DNA of 64,000 bases from an uncultured Alphaproteobacteria bacterium. GTDB lineage: Bacteria; Pseudomonadota; Alphaproteobacteria; HIMB59. Under the pieces are notes generated by a model. That model saw only the letters and a program-made list of their open reading frames with translations, searched no databases and was not told where the DNA came from. The stretch lies in assembly GCA_902613185.1 (NCBI GenBank), contig CACMGP010000001.1, forward strand, positions 248,001-312,000, in the 5' to 3' direction. The translations under genes and the position numbers were made by a program. This document shows, piece after piece, positions 9,081 to 17,741 of this stretch; within the stretch, counting starts at the first letter, position 1, and each line of letters begins with the position of its first letter.

Positions 9081-10604
9081 TTATGTAGTCTGTGCTTTTT
9101 TAAAAAATTTTTTGTAGAGAGGGCCAAATGCTGGCATAATTAAAAGTACAATTGCAATATACATTATGATTGCAGCAATAGGTTTTTCTGCCATATCAAA
9201 AAATATTCCCATACTACCATCAGATAAAATTAGAGACTGTCTTAAAGCTTTTTCAGCTAATGGACCAAGAACAATAGATAAAACAGCTGGTGCCACAGGG
9301 TAATCTAATTTTCTCAAAATATATCCAGCAAAACCGAATAGCAACATTAACCATACGTCGTGAAGACTTTGTGTAGGTGCATAACCGCCTGTTACACAAA
9401 GAACAAAAATAACCGGGGCCAAGATGGCAAATGGTATCCTTAATACCATTAAAAAAGCTGGAATTAATGCAATATTTAAAACCAGTGTAAAGAAGTTAGC
9501 GATGTAAAGACTACCAATTAAGCCCCAAACAAACTCGGGTTCTTGAGTAAATAAAAGAGGACCTGGTGTAAGTCCCCATAAAATCATGCCACCAAGTAAA
9601 ATAGCAGTTGTAGGTGATCCTGGAATACCTAATGTTAACATAGGGAGCATACTTCCAGTACTAGCAGAATTATTTGCACATTCCGGAGCAACAACTCCAG
9701 CAGGAACACCTGAACCAAATTCTTTTGAATTTTTTGATAATTGTTTTGTAATTCCATATGACATAAGTGATGCCGGTGTGGCACCTGCCGCAGGGAGAAT
9801 TCCCACAAAGAAACCAAGAAATGAACCAATGTTCATTGCCATTATAGTTTTTTTAAGAGCACCAAATGCTCTTCCAACTTCCTTCATGTTGACTGATAAT
9901 TTTGACATTTGAACTTTACCTTTTGTTTCTTCAAGGGTCCAAAGCATCTCTCCAATTCCATAAATACCGATAGCAAGTACAAGGAAATTAATTCCATGAA
10001 GAAATCCAGGGATATTAAAGAAAATTAATCTTGGCTTTCCTGTAATTAGATCTAAGCCTATAGTTGATAAAGCTAATCCAATTAATATAGAAAAAATAGT
10101 TTTTGGAACGTCATCTCCACCTAAGCCTACAAATGTAGCAAAGGCCATTACCATTAATGCAAAGGTTTCAGGCGCATTAAATCTTAGTGCTACCTCAGCC
10201 AGAGGTGGTGCAAATAAAGTAAATAAAATAACGGATACAGTTCCACCAACGAAAGAACCGACTGCTGCTGCAGTTAAAGCTGTCATAGCTTCTCCCTTAA
10301 CAGCTAAGGGTCTTCCATCAAAAACTGTAGCTACTGCAGTAGAAGCTCCAGGTATACCTAGCATTACGGAACTTATGGCACCTCCATACATAGCGCCGTA
10401 ATAGACAGCTGCTAAAAATATTATTGCTGCAGTGGGTGGTATAATAAATGTAATTGGAATAAGTATTGCAACACCATTAACTGAACCAAGACCAGGCATT
10501 GCACCCACAAATAATCCAATTAGACAACCAAATACTAAAAGACCAAGGTTTAAGGGCTCAAAGGATACAAAAATTCCCTCTAGAAGAAGTATGAATACAT
10601 CCAT
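9081..10604 (-). CDS. tctA: Tripartite tricarboxylate transporter large membrane subunit TctA
   Basis: 507 aa; GLFVGAMPGLGSVNGVAILIPITF, AAVYYGAMYGGAISSVMLGIPG, TLGIPGSPTTAILLGGM. Confidence 0.95.
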   Translation of the reverse strand: MDVFILLLEGIFVSFEPLNLGLLVFGCLIGLFVGAMPGLGSVNGVAILIPITFIIPPTAAIIFLAAVYYGAMYGGAISSVMLGIPGASTAVATVFDGRPLAVKGEAMTALTAAAVGSFVGGTVSVILFTLFAPPLAEVALRFNAPETFALMVMAFATFVGLGGDDVPKTIFSILIGLALSTIGLDLITGKPRLIFFNIPGFLHGINFLVLAIGIYGIGEMLWTLEETKGKVQMSKLSVNMKEVGRAFGALKKTIMAMNIGSFLGFFVGILPAAGATPASLMSYGITKQLSKNSKEFGSGVPAGVVAPECANNSASTGSMLPMLTLGIPGSPTTAILLGGMILWGLTPGPLLFTQEPEFVWGLIGSLYIANFFTLVLNIALIPAFLMVLRIPFAILAPVIFVLCVTGGYAPTQSLHDVWLMLLFGFAGYILRKLDYPVAPAVLSIVLGPLAEKALRQSLILSDGSMGIFFDMAEKPIAAIIMYIAIVLLIMPAFGPLYKKFFKKAQTT

Positions 10605-10632
10605 CTTTTATGTCTTTACTTTACCAATCTCA

Positions 10633-11157
10633 TTAAGAATACATAAAATCGTATACTGGATAAAATAAGGGCTCTGAAATACCTTGGGGTAAAGGTATTT
10701 TTAAAAGCCATTCAAAAAATAAAAAGGTTAAAACTGGTGTGATTAAAGAGAATACAGATATAAATAGGACACTTTTAGAACTAAAATATCTAAGATAAAA
10801 AGCTAAAAAAAAGATAAGTGAAAAGTAAATTCCCAAATAGCCTATTGCTAAAACTAAAATAACTAATGAAATAATTGTTACTGCAATATATTTGAATGCT
10901 TCAGCCTCAATAAAAGGAGAGTCATCTTTAGATTGTGGTGACCTTTTTAGAACGAATTTAATTATGGTAAGGACAGTGCAGATAAGCATGCCAAGAGAAA
11001 GGTAAAAAGGAAGAAATCCCGCACCCATGTTTTCTTCTGCGTTCCATGTAATTCTATTCTCAGCACTTTTAATCATCAGAGCGATTGAGCATAACGCTAA
11101 AATAACGGCCACCGCAATTTCTGCTCTTTTGACAGTTATTTTGTTTGTTATGCTCAT
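10633..11157 (-). CDS. tctB: Tripartite tricarboxylate transporter small membrane subunit TctB
   Basis: 174 aa, 4-TM protein between tctC and tctA; GAGFLPFYLSLGMLICTVLTII. Confidence 0.85.
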   Translation of the reverse strand: MSITNKITVKRAEIAVAVILALCSIALMIKSAENRITWNAEENMGAGFLPFYLSLGMLICTVLTIIKFVLKRSPQSKDDSPFIEAEAFKYIAVTIISLVILVLAIGYLGIYFSLIFFLAFYLRYFSSKSVLFISVFSLITPVLTFLFFEWLLKIPLPQGISEPLFYPVYDFMYS

Positions 11158-11176
11158 ATCACTCTTAATTTAAATA

Positions 11177-12154
11177 TTAGTCAAAGTTTTTAATGATCTC
11201 ACCGTGCTTAGCATATTCGATTGCTAAGAAATCTTTAAGACCAAAACCCTCTAACCAGCTCATTAACTTTCCATCGTCGATGTTGAAAGTTTGGAACTCG
11301 TCATCATGATAAACAGTGTGAAGAAGTCCTGTGTAGTACTTCTCTACCTCTGCATCAACACCAGCTGGAGCCATGAATGCTCTCATCATATAGTATTCAA
11401 GATCAGGATAACCTAATTCATATGAAGATGGTACTTCTGGGAATGCAGGATTTCTCTCAGGAGTCATCATAACTAATGCTTTTGAATCACCTGATTGATA
11501 GAATCCCATCTGCTCAGAAGGGTTGTTTAATGTAAAATCTGACTCGCCGCCAACTAGACCTTTTGCAACAGCACCACCACCGTCATATGGTACGTACTTT
11601 GCATCAAATCCAAACTGACCTCTCATCATACCAAGAAGTAATTCGTCCTCAGACATACTTCCTGTGCCACCCATTACTAGACCATTGCCTTTAGCAAGTG
11701 CGATGAAGTCATCAAATGTTTCTACACCTTGAGTATTTTTACCTTCAGTTGCAATCCATACTAAGAATGTATCTGTAATAAGTCTTGCTAATGGTGTGAA
11801 GTCATTAAAGAAGTCAATTCCTAACTCAGGCTGGTTAACAGGTGTAGTTAGAACGTTGTTAAGAGTAATGATAAGTGTGTGCTCATCACCAGCTTTTTTC
11901 TTAACATAAGTCATAGCTTCACCACCAGAACCACCTTTTTTATTAATCGGAATCACTGGCTTAGATGCGTAGTCGTTTTTCTCGATAACACCTTGAACTA
12001 ATCTAGCAATTTCGTCAGCTCCACCACCTTGACCAGCTGGGATAATAAGTTCAATAGGCTTCTTTGGACTAAAAGGCTTCGCAGAAGACACTGAACTAAC
12101 AGCGACAAGTGAAAGTGAAACAATAACTAATGCTAATTTTTTGATTATTGACAT
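11177..12154 (-). CDS. tctC: Tripartite tricarboxylate transporter substrate-binding protein TctC
   Basis: 325 aa with signal peptide; FSPKKPIELIIPAGQGGGADEIARLV (Bug/TctC family). Strong RBS (GGAGGAAAC) upstream. Confidence 0.9.
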   Translation of the reverse strand: MSIIKKLALVIVSLSLVAVSSVSSAKPFSPKKPIELIIPAGQGGGADEIARLVQGVIEKNDYASKPVIPINKKGGSGGEAMTYVKKKAGDEHTLIITLNNVLTTPVNQPELGIDFFNDFTPLARLITDTFLVWIATEGKNTQGVETFDDFIALAKGNGLVMGGTGSMSEDELLLGMMRGQFGFDAKYVPYDGGGAVAKGLVGGESDFTLNNPSEQMGFYQSGDSKALVMMTPERNPAFPEVPSSYELGYPDLEYYMMRAFMAPAGVDAEVEKYYTGLLHTVYHDDEFQTFNIDDGKLMSWLEGFGLKDFLAIEYAKHGEIIKNFD

Positions 12155-12193
12155 ATTGTTTCCTCCTATAGGTTAAGCAGTACAATAAACTAT

Positions 12194-12222
12194 TTAAGAG
12201 AATATTAAAAATATATTCTTAA
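12194..12222. repeat. Imperfect inverted repeat TTAAGAGAATATT-aaa-AATATATTCTTAA in the tctC leader
   Basis: 13-nt arms with 2 mismatches, read directly; about 40 nt upstream of the tctC start. Confidence 0.45.
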
Positions 12223-12305
12223 TTTAGGATTTAGTTTAAAATTAGAAAAATCCTTGTTTTAGCATTGATATTCTTGACATTTACAACAGTGATTGTGTTA
12301 TTTAA

Positions 12306-12322
12306 TTGTATAATGTATACAA
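12306..12322. promoter_or_regulatory. Predicted GntR-type operator TTGTATA-ATG-TATACAA in the tctC/qor divergent intergenic region
   Basis: Perfect 7-bp inverted repeat. Inner 13 bp identical to the site at 8377-8389. Contains a consensus-like -10 TATAAT (12309-12314). Confidence 0.7.
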
Positions 12323-12341
12323 AATACCACAGGCAGTTAAA

Positions 12342-13316
12342 TTGAAGTTTATAAATTATAAAGATGGGAGTTTGTTTCTAGACGAAAAAGAGATCGCTGA
12401 CCCTCTTGATGAACAAATCCAAATTGAAATTCATTTCGCTGGAATAAATAGAGCAGATATTCTCCAAAAAAATGGACATTACCCACCACCCTCAGGTGAG
12501 AGTGAAATTATTGGATTAGAGTGTTCCGGAATAGTTACCAAATTAGGAAAGTCAGTAAAAAACTTTAGTTTAGGAGAACAAGTTTGTGCAATTCTTGGAG
12601 GTGGCGGATATGCGGAGTACGTAAATGTTAATGAAAAACAAGTAATGCCATTACCAAAAAATTTAAATTTACATGAAGCTGGTTGCTTACCAGAAACCAC
12701 ACTCACTGTTTTTGAGAATATTTTCAATGTATCTAAATTTCAAAGAGATGAGGCGATTTTGATACATGGTGGAAGTAGTGGTATCGGCACAACTGCTATT
12801 TCAATTCTTAAAAATTATACAAAAAATATTTTTGTAACCGCTGGTACGAGTGGGAAATGTAAGAGTTGTATCGAATTAGGAGCCACTGATGCTATTAACT
12901 ACAAAGATACAGATTTTGAAGAATATTTTAATCAGAAAAAATTAAAGGTTGATGTAATATTAGATATGGTTGGAGGAGATTACTTAAAAAAAAATTTAAA
13001 AATATTAAATTTTAAAGGAAGACTTACTTATATTGCTGCCCTCGGTGGGATTAAAGCAGAAACTAATCTTTTACATATAATGAATAAACAATTAAAAATA
13101 TCTGGATCAACATTAAGATCAAGATCTCCATCTGAAAAGGGAAATATTGTTGATCAGGTTGTCAAAGAAATATGGCCTTTGATAGAGAATGATAAATATA
13201 AACCAACGATTTTTGAAACTTTTAATATGAGTGATGTAAATAAAGCACATGAGGTTATGGAAAAATCTGAACATACAGGAAAAATAGTTTTAAGCATAAA
13301 AGGAGAAAAAAAATGA
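12342..13316 (+). CDS. Zinc-independent NAD(P)H:quinone oxidoreductase family (PIG3-like)
   Basis: [31 protein letters not shown]..., [17 protein letters not shown]. Start trimmed to TTG at 12342 because the ORF-track start (12306) lies in the operator. Confidence 0.85.
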   Translation: MKFINYKDGSLFLDEKEIADPLDEQIQIEIHFAGINRADILQKNGHYPPPSGESEIIGLECSGIVTKLGKSVKNFSLGEQVCAILGGGGYAEYVNVNEKQVMPLPKNLNLHEAGCLPETTLTVFENIFNVSKFQRDEAILIHGGSSGIGTTAISILKNYTKNIFVTAGTSGKCKSCIELGATDAINYKDTDFEEYFNQKKLKVDVILDMVGGDYLKKNLKILNFKGRLTYIAALGGIKAETNLLHIMNKQLKISGSTLRSRSPSEKGNIVDQVVKEIWPLIENDKYKPTIFETFNMSDVNKAHEVMEKSEHTGKIVLSIKGEKK

Positions 13317-14500
13317 ATCTGCACGAATACCAAGCAAAAATATTATTAAAAAATAATAACGTTAGAGTTTTAAATGGCTACCCAGTATTAGATTATAGCG
13401 ATATAGAAACTGCTGTAGACTCTATCCAAACACCCGTTATGGTTGTGAAGTCTCAAATTCATGCAGGTGGAAGAGGCGCAGGAAAATTTACAGATAGTGG
13501 TGATGACAAAGGTGGTGTGAGAGTTTGCTTCTCAAAAGATGAAGCCAAAGACAATGCAAAAAAAATGTTTGGTAAAACTTTAGTTACAAAACAAACTGGC
13601 CCAAGTGGAAAACAGGTAAATAGACTTTATATCGAGGAAGGGTGTGATATCAAAAAAGAGTACTATCTAAGTATGCTCGTGGATAGAGCCTCATCTTCAA
13701 TTTCAATTATAGCCTCTACTGAGGGTGGTATGGAAATCGAGGAGGTAGCAGAAAAGCAACCTGAAAAAATTATTACTGTTAATGTCCCTGGGGACAGTAT
13801 TATAGACCAAAATAGTTTAAATAAATTAACTAAGGGTCTTAATATAGATCAAAATCTATCAAATGATTTTTGTGATCAAATTCAAAAAATTTACAATAGC
13901 TTTTTGTCTTCAGATGCCTCTTTAGTTGAAGTTAATCCTTTTGTATTGACTGGTGAGGGTAATTTTTTGGCTTTAGACGCGAAGGTGTCGATAGACGATA
14001 ATGCGCTTTATAAACATAAAGATGTAGCTTCAATGAGAGACGAAACTGAAGAGGACCCTGCAGAGATTGAGGCTTCAAAACATGAGCTTAACTACGTCAA
14101 ATTAGATGGTCAAATTGGATGCATGGTAAATGGAGCTGGTCTTGCAATGGGGACAATGGATATAATTAAATTACATGGTGGAAGTCCTGCAAATTTTCTA
14201 GATGTAGGAGGAGGAGCTACAAAAGAGAGAGTGGCAAAAGCTTTTTCTATAATTCTGCAAGATCCAAATGTAAAAGCTATTTTGGTTAATATTTTTGGTG
14301 GCATTATGAAATGTGACATTATCGCTGAGGGTGTGGTAGCTGCAGCTAAAGAGCTATCTATTCAAGTTCCATTGGTAGTAAGATTAGAAGGGACCAATGT
14401 TGACCTAGGAAAAGAAATTTTAAATAAATCTGGGCTGTCAATTATTTCGGCTGATAATTTAGAAGATGCAGCTCAAAAGGCAGTTAGGGCTTTAAATTAA
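13313..14500 (+). CDS. sucC: Succinate--CoA ligase (ADP-forming) subunit beta
   Basis: [13 protein letters not shown]...; [40 protein letters not shown]...[13 protein letters not shown]. Confidence 0.92.
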   Translation: MNLHEYQAKILLKNNNVRVLNGYPVLDYSDIETAVDSIQTPVMVVKSQIHAGGRGAGKFTDSGDDKGGVRVCFSKDEAKDNAKKMFGKTLVTKQTGPSGKQVNRLYIEEGCDIKKEYYLSMLVDRASSSISIIASTEGGMEIEEVAEKQPEKIITVNVPGDSIIDQNSLNKLTKGLNIDQNLSNDFCDQIQKIYNSFLSSDASLVEVNPFVLTGEGNFLALDAKVSIDDNALYKHKDVASMRDETEEDPAEIEASKHELNYVKLDGQIGCMVNGAGLAMGTMDIIKLHGGSPANFLDVGGGATKERVAKAFSIILQDPNVKAILVNIFGGIMKCDIIAEGVVAAAKELSIQVPLVVRLEGTNVDLGKEILNKSGLSIISADNLEDAAQKAVRALN

Positions 14501-14510
14501 AGGAGAAATT

Positions 14511-15383
14511 ATGTCAGTATTAATTAATAAAAACACAAAAGTTATTTGCCAGGGTTTTACTGGTTCCCAAGGTACATTTCACTCAGAACAAGCTATAAAA
14601 TATGGAACTCAAATGGTTGGTGGGGTGACACCAAAGAAAGGTGGTCAAGAGCATTTAGGACTTCCTGTGTTTAATAGTGTTAAAGAGGCAAAAGACAACA
14701 CAGATGCAAATGCAACTGTAATATACGTTCCACCTCCTTTTGCAGCTGGTGCTATAACTGAAGCGATTGATGCAGACATGGAAATAATTGTTTGTATAAC
14801 TGAAGGAGTTCCAGTTCTTGATATGATGCAAGTAAAAAGAAAATTGGAAAAATCAAAATCGCGTTTAATTGGACCCAACTGCCCAGGAATAATTACTCCT
14901 GATGAATGCAAAATAGGCATTATGCCGGGTCATATTCACCAAAAAGGAAAAATAGGAGTTGTTAGTAGATCTGGCACATTGACATATGAAGCAGTAGCAC
15001 AAACTTCTGCTGTAGGTCTAGGTCAATCGACTTGTATTGGTATTGGGGGAGATCCTATTAACGGAACAAACTTTATAGATTGCCTTGATCTTTTTTTAAA
15101 AGATCCGGAAACCGAAGGAATCATAATGATTGGAGAGATTGGTGGAACTGCTGAAGAGGAAGCTGCAGAATTTATTAAAAAATCTGAAATAAAAAAACCA
15201 GTTGCTTCTTTTATAGCCGGTGCTAGTGCTCCTGCTGGAAAAAGAATGGGTCATGCAGGTGCAATTATTTCTGGTGGAAAAGGCACTGCAGAGTCAAAGT
15301 TTAGTGCTTTAGAAGAAGCAGGAGTTCATATATCCAAATCACCAGCAAAACTAGGTGAGACAATCAAAGAAGCTTTAAACTAA
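14511..15383 (+). CDS. sucD: Succinate--CoA ligase (ADP-forming) subunit alpha
   Basis: [29 protein letters not shown]...; [27 protein letters not shown]. Confidence 0.93.
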   Translation: MSVLINKNTKVICQGFTGSQGTFHSEQAIKYGTQMVGGVTPKKGGQEHLGLPVFNSVKEAKDNTDANATVIYVPPPFAAGAITEAIDADMEIIVCITEGVPVLDMMQVKRKLEKSKSRLIGPNCPGIITPDECKIGIMPGHIHQKGKIGVVSRSGTLTYEAVAQTSAVGLGQSTCIGIGGDPINGTNFIDCLDLFLKDPETEGIIMIGEIGGTAEEEAAEFIKKSEIKKPVASFIAGASAPAGKRMGHAGAIISGGKGTAESKFSALEEAGVHISKSPAKLGETIKEALN

Positions 15384-16357
15384 TATAATTTAGCTTCTTT
15401 AGCTCTAAGTTTAGTTAAAGCAAGAACTGTATCAATTGTAGGAGTTGGAACATTTGTAATTTTTCCAAGCTCTTGAACAGATGTGATTAAAGCATCAATC
15501 TCCATAGGTCTATCACGTTCTAAATCTTGAAGCATAGATGTTTTATGTTCGCCAACTGCTTTAGCTGCATCAATTCTTCTCTCAACATCGAAAGGCTTGT
15601 CTATTCCTAAATTTTGAGAAATTGCATGAGCTTCATTCATCATATTTTTTATGACGGCTCTAACATCGTCGTTGCTACAAATTTTGACAAGTGTAGATGT
15701 TGTAAGTGCACTAATAGGATTAAGAGAAAGATTACCAAAAAGTTTTAACCAGATATCACCTTTTATATTAGGTCTAACAGGTGCTTGAAAGCCTGCTTTC
15801 TCTAAAGTCTCAGAAAGATTTTTAATTCTATCTGTTTCCTCTCCATTAATTTCTCCTAGTTGAAACTTATCTCCCTCTAAGTGCTGAATGACACCTGGTT
15901 TGATAACTTCTGATGCGGGATTAACTATACAGCCGATGATTTTTTCAGGGCCAATTCGATCCCATTGACTTCCATCTGGATCAACTGAAGTAACTTTTTT
16001 ATCTTTGAAATCAGGGTTAGTGTGATTGTAGAAATACCACCATGGGATACCATTCACACCCCAAACAAATGAAGTGTCATCTTTCATAAGAACTTCAAAT
16101 GCATCAAGACAACCAGGAACTGAATGAGCTTTTAGAGTAACAAAAATATAGTCTTGCTTTCCTGCTTTTTCCGCTGTGTCTACACACTTTGGATACACAA
16201 CTAGTTCTTTGCCATCTTTCCTTAATCTCAGTCCATCTTGCTTGATAGCCTGATAATGAGGCCCCCTAGCAATTAAAGTTACATCTGCACCTATCTCAGT
16301 AAGTTTTGCTCCCAAATAACCACCAATAGCTCCTGCACCGTAAATACAAATTTTCAT
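15380..16357 (-). CDS. Ketopantoate reductase family protein (PanE/ApbA-like)
   Basis: 325 aa; [32 protein letters not shown] (Rossmann), [17 protein letters not shown]. Stop overlaps the sucD stop convergently. Confidence 0.8.
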   Translation of the reverse strand: MKICIYGAGAIGGYLGAKLTEIGADVTLIARGPHYQAIKQDGLRLRKDGKELVVYPKCVDTAEKAGKQDYIFVTLKAHSVPGCLDAFEVLMKDDTSFVWGVNGIPWWYFYNHTNPDFKDKKVTSVDPDGSQWDRIGPEKIIGCIVNPASEVIKPGVIQHLEGDKFQLGEINGEETDRIKNLSETLEKAGFQAPVRPNIKGDIWLKLFGNLSLNPISALTTSTLVKICSNDDVRAVIKNMMNEAHAISQNLGIDKPFDVERRIDAAKAVGEHKTSMLQDLERDRPMEIDALITSVQELGKITNVPTPTIDTVLALTKLRAKEAKLY

Positions 16358-17518
16358 TTAAGCCTTTAAATGTTTGATGGCAGCAGCAACACCACTTCCA
16401 AGTTCAAATTTTATTCCCACATCGTACATCGCTAATTCTGCAGTAGAAATTGCACCTAAAATCATGGTGCTATTTAAATCTCCAAGGTGACCTATTCTAA
16501 ACAACTTTCCTGCTACTTTATTAAGCCCTCCTCCAAACGAGGTGTTATACTTGTTGTATGCTGTTTTAACAACATCAGTAGAGTCAATTCCCTCAGGTAC
16601 CATTATTGCTGTGACAGTATTTGAATAAAGTGATGGATCTTTTGCACAAAGTTTAAGACCCCATGCAATAGATGCTTTTTGAACAGCTTGAGCTAAAAAT
16701 TTATGACGTGCATAAATATTATCAATTCCCTCTTCCATCATCATATTAAGCGCCTCTCTAAGTCCTCTTAATAGTGGCATTGGATTAGTATAAGGCCAAT
16801 AGCCTGTTTCATTTATTTTAAGCATATCATGATAATCATAGTAAGCTCTGGGTAAGTTAGATGTTTTTGCAATTTCTAAAGCCTTTTGGCTTACACATGA
16901 TATAGCTAAACCAGCAGGTAACATAAATCCTTTTTGAGAGCCTGAAACTGCAACATCAACCCCCCATGCATCCATTTCAAATTTGATTGAACCTATTGAG
17001 CTTACGCCATCAACAAATAGTAAGGCAGGATGATTAAGATTATTTAAAAGGTCTCTTGTTGCTTTAACATCATTTGTAACCCCTGTGGAGGTTTCATTAT
17101 GAGTTACAAGAACTGCTTTAATTGTATGATCTTTGTCTTCTGATAATATTTTTTCAAATTCGTCATGAGGCGTCCCGGAACCCCACTCTAAATCAACTTC
17201 CTCAACATCAATATGTAGTTTTTTACACATTTCTATCCAAAGGTGTGAAAAATGTCCAAATCTAGCTGATAAAACTCTATCTCCCTTACTTAATAAATTT
17301 GTAAGTGCTGCTTCCCATCCACTTGAACCTGTACCAGGGAATATAATTGGTTGTGCAGATGTTGTCTCAAAAACTTTTTTTAAATCGTTTATTAGTGGGT
17401 GCCAAAATTTATCCATACCGGGTGCACGATGGTCCTCATTTGAAATATCCATCGCCTGTCTTACCCTATCTGGCATGTTTGTAGGTCCTGGTACGAAAAG
17501 TGAAATTTTACCTGGCAT
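16358..17518 (-). CDS. sgaA: Serine--glyoxylate / alanine--glyoxylate aminotransferase (class V)
   Basis: 386 aa; FVPGPTNMPDRVRQAM, VLVTHNETSTGV, DAWGVDVAVSGSQKGFMLPAGL (PLP lysine). Confidence 0.85.
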   Translation of the reverse strand: MPGKISLFVPGPTNMPDRVRQAMDISNEDHRAPGMDKFWHPLINDLKKVFETTSAQPIIFPGTGSSGWEAALTNLLSKGDRVLSARFGHFSHLWIEMCKKLHIDVEEVDLEWGSGTPHDEFEKILSEDKDHTIKAVLVTHNETSTGVTNDVKATRDLLNNLNHPALLFVDGVSSIGSIKFEMDAWGVDVAVSGSQKGFMLPAGLAISCVSQKALEIAKTSNLPRAYYDYHDMLKINETGYWPYTNPMPLLRGLREALNMMMEEGIDNIYARHKFLAQAVQKASIAWGLKLCAKDPSLYSNTVTAIMVPEGIDSTDVVKTAYNKYNTSFGGGLNKVAGKLFRIGHLGDLNSTMILGAISTAELAMYDVGIKFELGSGVAAAIKHLKA

Positions 17519-17619
17519 AATTTATTCTATATCCTTTCTATACAAATAATGACCTTATGGATTGCTTTAATACAATATTTATTAAAATTTCACAAAGTGA
17601 AATAAAAAAGTCAATATTT

Positions 17620-17694
17620 TGGCATCTCCTACGGGAATCGAACCCGTGTCTTCACCGTGAAAGGGTGATGTCCTAACCGCTAGACGAAGGAGAC
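17620..17694 (-). tRNA. tRNA-Glu (anticodon TTC), CCA encoded
   Basis: Reverse complement GTCTCCTTCGTCTAGCGGTTAGGACATCACCCTTTCACGGTGAAGACACGGGTTCGATTCCCGTAGGAGATGCCA folds as a cloverleaf with CCTTTCACG anticodon loop. Confidence 0.95.
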
Positions 17695-17741
17695 ATCGGT
17701 GTTTAAAACAAACAAAATAGCTAGATTTACTAAAAAATCAA

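Noticed and set aside
12306-12341. ORF-track start of the quinone oxidoreductase at TTG 12306
   Set aside because: Those codons are the palindromic operator; homologous proteins start near MKFINYK (TTG 12342).
13313-15383. Calling the CoA ligase malate--CoA ligase (mtkAB) because of the nearby sgaA
   Set aside because: Sequence ([48 protein letters not shown]) is SucC-like, not MtkA-like.
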